A program made the translations under genes and the position numbers. The notes beneath the pieces were generated by a model that searched no databases, had not been told where the DNA came from, and worked only from the letters and a program-made list of their open reading frames with translations. A DNA stretch of 64,000 nt, taken from NCBI GenBank assembly GCA_003868215.1, contig QWDQ01000006.1:310001-374000 (forward strand), read 5' to 3'. Source of the stretch: Pseudophaeomoniella oleicola (Eukaryota; Ascomycota; Eurotiomycetes; Phaeomoniellales; Phaeomoniellaceae). This document shows, one piece after another, positions 1-9,803 of the stretch (positions within the stretch are counted from its first letter, which is position 1; every line of letters starts with the position of its first letter).

Positions 1-527
1 AGTTAACCCACGTGAGGGAATGACTCCAGCAAGAATTCCGATATTGGTTAAAATGAAGTAGGTGCATCTTGAATGGGGACGAACCGAAACAACAGAGTTT
101 GGCGTGGTGCCCACGTCAATGACCGATATGGAAAGGAGAGTGAAGCAACGACACATAATCGCCATGACATATTGAAAGGACTGTTGTCTTCACCATGACC
201 TTCACCACACATGATCACAATTAATACCTTACGCTGGGTTGAATTGAACCTCGGTGTTTTTGATTTATCACTTGTTTTGGGTCATAAAAACGTACTCTCC
301 TATTCTCATTCAAAGTCGTATCATATAATGCCGTTTCTCATAAGACGCTTTGTTAGCGACAGCCTAGATCCCACAGCGCCAGATTAGCAGCAAAGGCGAA
401 GACAATCGCTTAGAACATGTCCAAGAAGATGAACAAAATTAGACAGACCACCCCAGAGATACTATGATGAAGAAGAGTATACCCACCCAATCCGCATCGT
501 CAACGGCAATATCCAGCCCATCAAGTA
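1..527. other. Intergenic / 3' flank, no gene seen
   Basis: No open frame with protein-like composition and no RNA-gene signature were recognised on either strand. The right part is probably the 3' untranslated region of the RBR ligase gene that ends at 528 on the minus strand. Confidence 0.5.
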
Positions 528-2835
528 TCATGCCTCTGCACCGGGAATGATACTGCTCCTCCAGTTTTCGATCCTGCGATCTGTTTCCCTTCCACTGGGA
601 TCTGGTCTTCCAAACAGACCTGAATTATCCTCAGAGGAAGCAGCTCGGGCCGTATTCCTTCGAGACAAAGAAGGCCGCTGCGTTGGGAGCGCTGCTGGAT
701 CGTGTAGTGGTTGATGGCGTGCAGCCTCAGCAAAGTAGTCGCTCGTCCTTCGACCTGGGACAACTCGCTCACTGGGCCGTGTCGTAGGAGCGACATTGTA
801 AGCTCGAGTTGTAGTAGTGTGATGCCGCCGTATCCCAGGAGCAGTCTCTGCAGCGACTGCCGGAGGAAATTCGAATGGTGCTGGTGGTAACGGGTTTTCA
901 CGGCCAGTAACTGTGCCGTTCAGTAACGCATCAGCTGCTCTTCGAGCGCCTCTAAAATCCCCTGCGAGGACATTGCGAGCTGCCTGCACAAAGTTCTGGT
1001 TCAAGAAGTGATCACCGGCATTTCCGATCCCAAGGATGTCAATATGTCCTGGTACTTCCGTTGGTTCCTCATTCAAGCCCCAAGCCTGCATTCTTCGAGC
1101 CAAGGATTCATCACGTCGTTCTTGCTCCCTTCTTCTGTCAATCTCTTCCTGCAGCCTTAGTGGAGCGCGGCCTTGTCCATGAGCATATGCTCTCCTTGCT
1201 TCGGGAATGTTCATATGAAGCAATCGATCTGCTTCCACAGCATTATAATTGAACCACGGACAATCGCAGGTCTTCCATTTTGCACCACATATCATACAGA
1301 ATTCTGCGGTGCATCGACATGTCATGTGGTTGCACCCTTCTTTGAGCTCTACCATGGCCTTACAGTTAAAGCACCGTTGCCAACCTTCTTTTTGTGCGGT
1401 CTCTATGAATTGTTTAGTTGCTTCGTCTTTGGGACACTCCCGAGATTTGTGCATTTTGTTGTTACACAAGCAGCATACACGAGTATGACATCTCTTACAG
1501 GTGCCGATTTTTCGTCCATTCTCCGTTGTTATGTGCGATGGCTTGATCCATTCACCACAGCGCCTGGCGGGACAGTAGATTCGGTTGCGCGTCATATACT
1601 CCTGATATTTGCGATTCCATTTGATCTTGAACTTCATGTCGAACAGCTTTTCCACATGTTTCAGCGGTATGTGATCATTGGTGCAACATTTAGGTGGCAT
1701 ATGCGCAGGGTCAGTGATCGATAATTTGAATATTCGCTTCAGGCAGTCATGGCACATGCGATGGGAGCAGGCAAGCTTGGCAGACTTCGAAATCGGTATA
1801 TCGTCTGCTAAACACGCGAGGCAAGTGATTCTGATACAAAGTTAACGACTGACAGTTTCGACATTCCTTCTCCAGAACTCACTTCTTCTCCGGGCCTTGT
1901 GGCGGCGACGGGGCCCCAAAAAGAGAAGCGAACAGTCCAGGTGTTTTCTTATCATCTTTTGCCCGGGGATCCGTAATCGACCTTACAGGGACGGATCTCT
2001 TCGGCGTAGCCGCATCCGCCTTCAACCGCGCTGATGTAGCACTTCGCTGGAGTGTCGGTCGCTCAGTCAATGGCTCGTGGGCAGATCTTTCCCTGTATTC
2101 ATAATCAGCAAAACGGATGATAGAGTGATAGCAATATCCATACCTGGAATCACGAACGGCCCTAGGAGAATCCTCGTCAACGACATCTAAGTGCTTGTGA
2201 GCCGGTCTGTTCTTGCTAGCTTCGCTTCGCAGTCTCTGTGAGGATCGCCTCCCGCGTATGGAGGCCTTCTGCGAGGACGTCGCTCTTGACCTTGACTGAC
2301 TGGGTCTGGATCTGTGTATACTGCCGCTGTCTTTTCGGGCCTTGCTACCTTTAGATATGTTGGTAGATGCTTTCGTGGTAACGTCATCGATTTCCACCGT
2401 TGGGGCCTTGTCCAGGTCGTCTGTGGCGTGCCGATAGACATATTCTGTACTATCACCAGTACCCTGCGCTGTCCTGCCTTCTTTGCCATGGTGATGCCTC
2501 CTAGACCCATCCATCGCCTTGTGCTTCTTTGCCGTTGACTCCTTCGTTGAACCCTGCACTTTCCGCGACACTCTCGGCTCGTAGACGTATTTCATCTCCG
2601 ACTTTCTCTTCTCCTGTGCAGATTTATTATGATAATCAAGGCGAATCTTCCGTAACTCATCGATAGTTACAGGTTTATCATCGGAGACCAAATTGCCACT
2701 TGGAGTTGCGGCTGGTTTGTGCGACGAGGACGGTTTGCTGCTGCTGCTGCTGATGTGCTTACGCCTGCGCTGGGCGGTGACAAGACTATTGCCATCACGT
2801 TCTCTCTGTCGTCCTTGACGGTCAGTTTCACCCAT
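528..2835 (-). CDS. RBR (RING1-IBR-RING2) E3 ubiquitin ligase
   Basis: Predicted 734-residue E3 that would take ubiquitin from an E2 onto a RING2 cysteine and then to a substrate. Exons: 2835-2144, 2092-1883, 1830-528; introns 2143-2093 (51 bp) and 1882-1831 (52 bp). Splicing joins PEKK to ITCLACLADD and restores the first C-x2-C of RING1. Residues 1 to about 300 are basic, Ser/Arg-rich and probably disordered. RING1 follows (CLAC...CSHRMCHDC), then an IBR (YCPARRCGEWI, CKRCHTRVCCLC) and RING2 (CFNCKAMVELKEGCNHMTC). The first Cys of GCNHMTC aligns with the catalytic cysteine of HHARI/parkin-type ligases (family knowledge). The C-terminal 200 residues are charged and low complexity. Substrate and exact orthology are unknown. 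The 51-bp intron is in frame and stop-free, so it could be retained. Confidence 0.9.
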
Positions 2836-3432
2836 TCTCCTGTGCTTTTTTTGTGAACAGAACCCCAGCCCTATCGATCCAGGTCACGTTGTTGCATCTC
2901 TTCTCCTGCCACCACAACCGAACGCCAAATGTTTTGCTCTGGACGAATGAAAATGGATACAAGAAAAGACGGGTTCTGGGGGTGTTGTGAGGGTCAGGTA
3001 AATCGTTATCGCGAAGGGACATGATTGGATTTCCCGTTAAGTGGAGATTACCCAACCTCCCGGCCGACCACAATCGTCCAGTGAATCTTCATTGTTCTCC
3101 CGAGCTACACAATAGGCGGTCTCGGCGTCTAACCATAAGAACTGGGGGCGGCATAAAGCAAGGCAAAGGCGGTCCGTTCCCCCCAACCGTTGTCCCCCAT
3201 AACCTTTCTGGCACTCTACACTATCAACCAACGAAACACAGCCAAGTCATCATCTACATCCACCGGTCCAACAATGGATTGATACCCAATGCTAATGAGA
3301 CAGGTGTCGACAGGCATGATGGTTTGAGTGGTCGTCACTTTTTCAGGCTGTTTAGTCTTACCTTAGAAGTAAAAGTTCCTATGCTGCTTCTCTAGCGACG
3401 CAAAATCTCCAGCGCCTCACACAAAGAAAGTG
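2836..3432. promoter_or_regulatory. Probable promoter region of the RBR gene
   Basis: About 600 bp upstream of the RBR start. Short open frames here have no recognisable protein features. No specific regulatory motif can be supported. Confidence 0.3.
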
Positions 3433-4026
3433 ATGCCACCACCGGATGTGCCATCCCTGCGACAAGAACAACCTGACGGAGGAAGTGCGAGCAGGTTTAC
3501 AGACCGCCAGGAATTCAAGGCTTTCTTCTACCGGCATTCTATCTCGCGCTGTCCTTGCATTCCTGGTTCTTCGGCAGGATCTCGGGAACAGATTGTACCC
3601 TGATGAGCGTCATGTCAGGGCTCTTTTGAGTCGGCACTACAATGTGATAGATCATATCTCTCCGACTTTGCCAGCTAGCTCAAGATTGAATGACACTAGA
3701 TGCGCGGTTCTCGATGGAACAATGTACAGAACATGCAAATTTTGGGACTGGGTATCAAACGAAACAGACGCCGTCTATCCCACCAAGAACCGCAAGCGAA
3801 TGAGTCTTTGTCGGTTTCCTGTACATCGCATCCATATGTAACACCCGAGACAGGTATGTACTTGCACAGTCTCGATCTGTCCCATGGCTGTGGCACAAAA
3901 TATACTTTCGGCTTGTCAAAGAAAGTAATGCACCCTGCGAATCCCACACGACTAGTCGTGTCCAGAAGCGGCATATCGACGGCAACACCAGGCGAAATCG
4001 TGTCCAGGATCACCGAACGACTATGA
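3433..4026 (+). CDS. Doubtful small gene, unknown function
   Basis: An ATG at 3433 opens a 54-codon frame (MPPPDVPSLRQ...SREQI). A GT at 3595 joined to an AG ending at 3699 links it in frame to a second exon, 3700-4026, giving about 162 residues ending IVSRITERL. Supporting it: frame continuity and protein-like composition of both parts, for example FTDRQEFKAFF and TKYTFGLSKKV. Against it: the donor GTACCC is poor, the branch site (TGAC six bases before the AG) is cramped, and I recognise no domain. The stop overlaps the stop of the minus-strand transcription-factor gene by six bases. It may be a real short gene, a gene with different exon limits, or a decayed remnant. Confidence 0.3.
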
Positions 4027-5973
4027 CTTGGCATACAGGCCGATTGTGCCCTCTCGTCCCCTGTCGAAAATAAGATTCCAGTGAGAACCAAAGACTCTTT
4101 CCTCATAGAGAAAACCTTTCATGCTGTCGTTAAATTCGGACCAGCCACGCCAAGGTCGCAGACTTAGTAGATGACTGAGATGTTCGTAGAAATATGACTC
4201 TTCTGGAAGACCCTCGGCTCCTTGAATGCTCATACATGCTGCCCAGATTAACACTTCAAGAACAGCCACAGGGAGGTGGGTGTATCGTTCGTTGTACGTT
4301 GTTAACAGCTCATGCATTTGACGAGACAGAGCGCGCCCAAGGCCCGAGTACGGTCCTGCAACGATAAATCTCGAACTAAAATAGACCAAGGCAGCAAGAC
4401 GTGTGACGGCTTCCAGGAATGGCATCTGTAATCTCTCTGGGTCGTCCGGGTATGATGGAAACCGGGAATATGCATAGCTCACCAAGGAGTGTTCCAGAGT
4501 AAGGGTGCGTCTCCGAAAAACGTCATGCTCTGCTGTGCTGAGTCCACCGGGGTTGTAGAAATCGTAGTCATCAAAGAAGCATAGGTCCTGGACTGATTGT
4601 AAGATATCCAACAGCGTTGGACTCAGAGCCGGTAGTGGAACCATCAAGAAACCAGAAGCGAACCTGTGTAAGTCCGACGAGGGTGATGGTGTTATCCTGC
4701 GACGAAGAGGCTCATCAACGAGATCGCACGCGTTCGTCAAAATCAAACGTGGACGGGAACCCAAGCCTGCGGCTGCTTTGACATCGGCCAGGACCATATT
4801 CCAGAATGAAGACGTAGCATCGGAGTCTTCGCCGGTGATACCGCCCCGGAGACCTGCCATCTTCACCAGACCGTCTAGATGGAGTCTGGCCTCTTCGAAA
4901 CTCCCAACAATTACGGCCGCGCCAACCAGCATCATAACGCTAAGGAAAGTATCCATCTCCAGTACCCTTTGCGGGTCTTGCATTTTCCGATTTACCTCCT
5001 GCAACGCCACCTCATGCATTACATAATACTCCGGGTCCATAGGCAGACGGTAGGGATCTCCTGGCGGCGCAGAAAGGCCTGAAGCATGTCCAAGTACCAT
5101 AGCTCGATGTGCTGCTGTTATAGCCATTGTACCGTAGAATGTAGCGCTATCACTTATCTGCAGTTGCATTAGTCTCTGTATCCTGATGTTAATCATAGCC
5201 GAATTTCTTTGCTCGACAGGAAATGTCATAGGGAGAAATATCTCGGCACAATGCTTGAGAAGCATGTCGACTGCCCGCGACGGACCATTTACTGCCGGCA
5301 ATGTCCCGAAAGGATCCCCAAATCTAACCCCAGGACCTCCAGTAATCCGGGATAATGTGCGGTGTTCCAGATGACCAGTATTGGAGGGCACGCTATGGAG
5401 CACTATTCTTCCAGGACTCGTATCTATGTTCTCGACCAGTAACCGGGAGCGCTGTGTCTGAAATAGCGCAGTCTCCGAAGAGCGGCTGGTGCTTGAGGAC
5501 CCTTCGGATGCGTGAGAAACCTCGCCTTCAGCAGAGTTCATGAGTAAAGAGTCTTGCAACGAAGTCGAATCTGGCAGAGAGCGAGAAGAGGAGCGTTGAG
5601 GGTGCCTTTCTTTCTTTGAGGGTCTTCTCAGGCCTGCTATTCTCTCCCTCCGCCGCACATCTCTCATCACATGTGATCGAATTTGCTTGCGAGCGTTGGC
5701 ATCGCGAATGCGCTTCGTCTGCAGGTCGTCGCTATGTGTGATAAAGGTGAAAGAGGGCTCGTCGCCAGGGTTTGGATCGACCTCAATAGGTGTAGAATCT
5801 GAGAATACCGATCAGCATGCGCACAGCAATTTTTCGAGACATGCACAGCATGGGCAATTGTGTAAAGGTAGGGACATGGTTATCGAAGAGGTAGCAACGA
5901 AGTTTCACAGACCATTTGCGATCCAATCATGTACCGGAGAAGCTGATCCGCCAGAAGCAGCCGAGTACTCCAT
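4021..5973 (-). CDS. Fungal-specific transcription-factor-domain protein without zinc cluster
   Basis: Predicted 612 residues. Exons 5973-5913 and 5798-4021, intron 5912-5799 (114 bp, donor GTCTGT). Joining exon 1 (ending DWIAN) to DSTPIEVDPNPGDEP keeps the frame. The N-terminus contains FTFITHSDD followed by a basic stretch (QTKRIRDANARKQIRSH, RDVRRRERIAG). This THS/basic arrangement is typical of a large Pezizomycotina family carrying a fungal transcription factor domain (PF11951-like) but no Zn2Cys6 cluster. The remainder is mostly helical with hydrophobic segments such as TFLSVMMLVGAAVIVGSF and VLEVLIWAACMSIQGAEG. No CX2CX6C motif is present, so direct DNA binding is unproven; the basic region may contribute. 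Targets unknown. A start at MMRDVRR (5670) would drop the conserved N-terminus and is less likely. Confidence 0.75.
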
Positions 5974-6337
5974 CAGTAACGGTTTGTCATCTAAGTCGCC
6001 CGCAAGGCCACGAGAGCCGTTGGGCGACCTCAATCACAGATAAAAGGGCAGTTGAAAAAGAGTTGTGCCACGAAGTGCAAGGTGACATGCTGCTTGAACT
6101 CTCCATGCATCGAGACATGTGAAAGGGCTCAACACAAAAAGAAAAGGTGGTTCTGCTGGCGTATATATAAAAGATCGTGCATCGTTAGCCTATGATTTTA
6201 ACAGTCGAGCAGTGAACAATAAAGAAACATGAACCGCTACAAGAGTCCACAGCGAAGAACCAAGATAGGAATCTAATCGACGTGACCCAGCGTAAACCTT
6301 CCGCGCGAAGATTGCGAAAGAACAATGGGCCGCCCAC

Positions 6338-6349
6338 TACTACGTAGTA
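6338..6349. repeat. Perfect 12-bp palindrome TACTACGTAGTA, copy 1
   Basis: Self-complementary 12-mer in non-coding DNA. The same 12-mer recurs at 6748, 9446 and 32905. Confidence 0.8.
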
Positions 6350-6745
6350 TGTAAGAACACTGTGGAAAGCGAACCAGCGAGCCAGCAATGACAAAGAGAG
6401 CGGAGAGGAAGGTGGAGTACCGTTCGAAGATTTGGCTAAGTAAGTGGCTTGTTGCAATGAAATGTCAGATCAATGGCAGCTAACTGTTTGGTGTGCGTTT
6501 GCCGGCAACCGACCGGGTGGGTTTGACAGTAGGAAATGCATCAATGCATCATCAAGCCACAGGACGCCTTTCTGTTTCCCAATCTCTTATGAGTACGTTT
6601 GTGACGGTAGAATAATCGATGCTTGATGCGACGTTCTCGCACTCTTGCCCTCCACACAGAGTGTCCCTTACCCACGCTGCCAAGCCACTGAGACGCCTTG
6701 ATATCCTTGGGCTTAGATTTCGGCTGGATAAGTGAACCTTCATGT

Positions 6746-6761
6746 ACTACTACGTAGTAGT
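6746..6761. repeat. Perfect 16-bp palindrome with TACTACGTAGTA core, copy 2
   Basis: The palindrome extends to ACTACTACGTAGTAGT. This is the longest of the four copies and lies 400 bp from copy 1. Confidence 0.8.
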
Positions 6762-7845
6762 TTTGTGTGAACCAAGCTTTAGGGGCGCTTTCTTCTAGGC
6801 CGGATCTAATGCCCAAAGCTTCGTATATCCCGGGGTACGGATTGGCGGTAGCTTTCCTTAGTCGGATAGGGTGGGACAGCGTTAATCCCCTGTTCCCTGT
6901 AAGCCTTCAGGCCATGTCCCCAGGCGGCATACGGGGTGACGGAACGTCCGTCCAGGCTTGCAGGGTATCCGGGGAGCCAGAGAAAAGGGGTGATAGACCC
7001 TCGATCGCGCTTGTTCCGTCGATCCACACGCTGTGCTCTAGACATATCTGGCAATGGTCTAATGCACCTCAACCACATCTACCATGTAACGCTCATAGTT
7101 GTTCGGACCACACTTCGGTCTTTGGGAAGATCCCCAACCTTGATTCTGGGCGATAGGTGCCTAGGTAGCCAATGCTGCTGAACGACTGTTGCTGGCATTT
7201 CTGATGTCATATTGATCGTCGCCTGTACCAATGTACAAACTGTTGGGGAGGTATTTGCAATGGCATCTACTGTAATAGATGAGGATACGACGTTGTCGCA
7301 CTGAATGGAATGATGAATGTCCCGTGGCAAAGAACAGCTGAAAAGAGTGTCTCCAAGCGTCTGCGCCGCAAGGAGTAGCCTCGGATGAAGGAATCTATGT
7401 ATTGGCAAGGCCTTCATTCTTTGTTTTCTTGGATCAAGATGCCATTTGACATGGCCGCCCGAGACGTCTTGAAATCTATCCGCCTCCCACATGCCTCTGA
7501 ACACATTCCCATTTCAACGACTGAATCGTTCAGCTTGAGATCTCTACATGGAAGCAACTGGCTCCGTTTCTAGCAGTATTCTCACATGGGATCCATGAAG
7601 ATGCCACATTCAATTGCATCCTTAATCCCTCTCTTTGTGGCTTCTACAGTTATCCCGTTGCTCTATCCTGTCTTAACGATGCACTAAATGGCGAGGAGCC
7701 ATACTTGGAATGCAATCCCTTGCCTCACCCTAGGCTGTTCGCTCTCTCGCGTGTGTACGTAGGGAACTTGACCTATTTATCTTGCAAGCTTTGCTCCTTA
7801 TCCACAGTCCCCCCAACAAGTAGTTCTGTTCTTTGAGTTTACACT

Positions 7846-9215
7846 ATGGATCAGTCAAACTCGCCCCTTCCAGGGCCCTCGGTGGATTCACAGCCAGAGT
7901 CTGTTCATTCGGATACCGATGGATTTCTCAAGAGATTACCGACCAACCGACGGAAGCGAATGCGGAACTGGTGGTATGTCATCGGGCTCATATGGCTTGG
8001 AAGTGTGTGCGCAGACGTCTTTTGGCGTATCGTACTCCACCCAACCGCAAAGCCTTCGGCAATCAAGCTTCATGGGGTCATCGATACATGGGTGGACGAA
8101 CTAATGCAGGGAAAGCCTTTCAGAAAACCAACAAACGTCAAGGTGGTTGCCCTCGTCCTGTTCTCTTCACGCCGGAAGTTGTCCATGCTTCATTGCTATC
8201 TACAACAGAATCTGGCTACGAATGGCGGCATCCTCCAATCAGTTGTTTTCATCCCAGAGACAGGGAAAGAGAAGGACCTTGATTGGCTTCTTCTGCTTGC
8301 AAATTCTGAACCGTCATATCAGGTCGAGTTACGGCCAGGAGTGAATCCAGCACAGCACATCTCCGGAATCAATCTTGCTTGGCAGCACGTCGAACCAGAG
8401 ACTCTTTACATCCATATATCCTCCGAAATTGTCTTCCTAGAGCCAACGACTATCCCATTGTTGATAGAAACGAGGCTCAAGGAACTAGATTACTCAGTCA
8501 TATCTGCTAATATTATCAATCAGCCCACCTTGTCATGGATCCACCACCACTTGGGTGTATTACTTCCATATAAACCGGAAATGAAGCCGGTATTTCGGCC
8601 TATCAATGCGTCAGCTCCACCACGGTATGACTGGAGAGCTTCAGAGTTGCCAACCTGGGATGGGCCGAAAGACTTTGGAGTCCCGTTGGACTTTGGGATA
8701 CCGACGGATTTCGAGCCCCCTTTCAATGGACATAGGTGGCTTCCACTGCGGACAAATGACACCGAGGCGTCCCCTTTAACGCACTTAGCTTTAGACGTGA
8801 ACGGACCCGGAAGGTGGTCATGGACGACCGGTGCACTACACCACTACAGTTTCTTGGAACGCCTTGAACGGAGACAGCTGCACAAGTACAAATTCGCGAT
8901 GTGGGATTTCCAGCATGAGATTATAACGCCTTCAATGTTCGTAATGTGGGGTCGTGATATCGTCAACGTTCGTCCGATGCCTATGCAGGGCCCAGATAAG
9001 TGGCTGAGTCGAGATGTGCCACGGAAGTTAGACGGCAGATGTGAGATAACTGCACGAACTATGCAACCGGTGGCTGACAGAATGATCCAGACCCTCTTGT
9101 TGACGGCAGGGCGCTGGCAGTACACTTCGCTCATGATCAGCAGTCCTCTAAATTGCCAACAACCGATCTCTTGGAACGTTATAAAGCCTATGCGGACGAG
9201 AATGTATGCATATGA
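7846..9215 (+). CDS. Type II membrane protein, glycosyltransferase-like, function unknown
   Basis: Predicted 439 residues. Exons 7846-9040 and 9091-9215; the 50-bp intron has donor GTGAGA, branch CTGAC and acceptor CAG. Splicing converts an implausible tail into DGRYPLVDGRALAVHFAHDQQ...DENVCI, so the long unspliced frame running on to 9513 is wrong. A short cytosolic N-terminus with basic NRRKRMR precedes one membrane segment (WWYVIGLIWLGSVCADVFW, about residues 42-60): Golgi/ER type II topology. The lumenal part has a GT-A-like beginning (VKVVALVLFSSRR, LQSVVFIPETGKEKD). The place where I recall relatives having an acidic DDD/DxD cluster reads YIHISSEIVF (about residues 187-196). The family is conserved in filamentous fungi but, as far as I know, uncharacterised. 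Catalytic activity is uncertain here. Confidence 0.7.
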
Positions 9216-9803
9216 CCTGAGAGGCTACGTCCGCCTGGTTCATGCATTGGGGACCCTGAACGCCAATTGGGAGTATTTGGGAGCGCATTGTGTATGTCTG
9301 ATTTTCGTGATCGTCGATTCAGAAGAATTAGCGTGCTGTCGCTTCTACCATGTTCGCAATCAATACGTCGTGACGTTAGTCGTCGGAGATCTTGGATACA
9401 GGGTTGCCGTGGTAGAAAGCTACTATCCGAGAGCTGTAGCCAGGGTACTACGTAGTAGGGTCTTTTATGACCGCAATCCTTGTCTGGAAAGTGAAACTTC
9501 AACGAAGACCTAGATGCTATTGAATTCGAAATGACGACTACAACATGAATGTGGCTGAAGATGTAATTGAATTGAGTTCATCATCGTTGTGGTACGGGGA
9601 TGTGGTACTTACTGTAAGCGATAGTTTCTTTTGGTCGTTGCCTATCATGACGTCGGGGGCATTTCACATGTCTCCATTCGAACGACGCGCCGCCCACACT
9701 GCGCGGTACATCGAACCGTATCTCATTGTCAGCGCAGTATTATGCATAGATCAGGTCAATAATTAGGTTCTAACGCTCAACAGATCTCAATGACCCCTAG
9801 AAA
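9216..9803. other. Intergenic, contains palindrome copy 3
   Basis: 3' flank of the glycosyltransferase-like gene and promoter of the kinase gene. Open frames here are short and featureless. Confidence 0.4.
9446..9457. repeat. Perfect 12-bp palindrome TACTACGTAGTA, copy 3
   Basis: Same self-complementary 12-mer as at 6338, here about 230 bp downstream of the glycosyltransferase-like stop codon. Confidence 0.8.

Larger units (their letters stand above)
5974..7845. other. Gene-poor 1.9 kb interval with two perfect palindromes
   Basis: Promoter space for the divergent transcription-factor and glycosyltransferase-like genes. Several short open frames occur on both strands (for example 7079-7504 minus, 6767-7156 plus), but none has recognisable features or believable splice partners. 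Two copies of the TACTACGTAGTA palindrome lie at 6338 and 6748. No terminal repeats or transposase were seen. Confidence 0.4.

Noticed and set aside
1173-1724. 183-codon plus-strand frame antisense to the RBR gene
   Set aside because: Complementary shadow of the Cys-rich RING/IBR coding exon; no independent signals.
2187-2510. 107-codon minus-strand frame inside the RBR gene
   Set aside because: Alternative frame of the Ser/Arg-rich exon; low-complexity coding DNA yields such frames.
3446-3841. 131-codon plus frame beginning MCHPCDKNN
   Set aside because: Competes with the 3433 frame; it has no domain and the other frame splices into a better second exon. Neither is secure.
7079-7504. 141-codon minus-strand frame in the gene-poor interval
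   Set aside because: No recognisable domain, poor start context and no coherent exon partner.
9216-9513. C-terminal extension of the glycosyltransferase-like frame
   Set aside because: Reads through the 50-bp intron at 9041-9090; splicing gives a shorter, coherent C-terminus ending at 9215.
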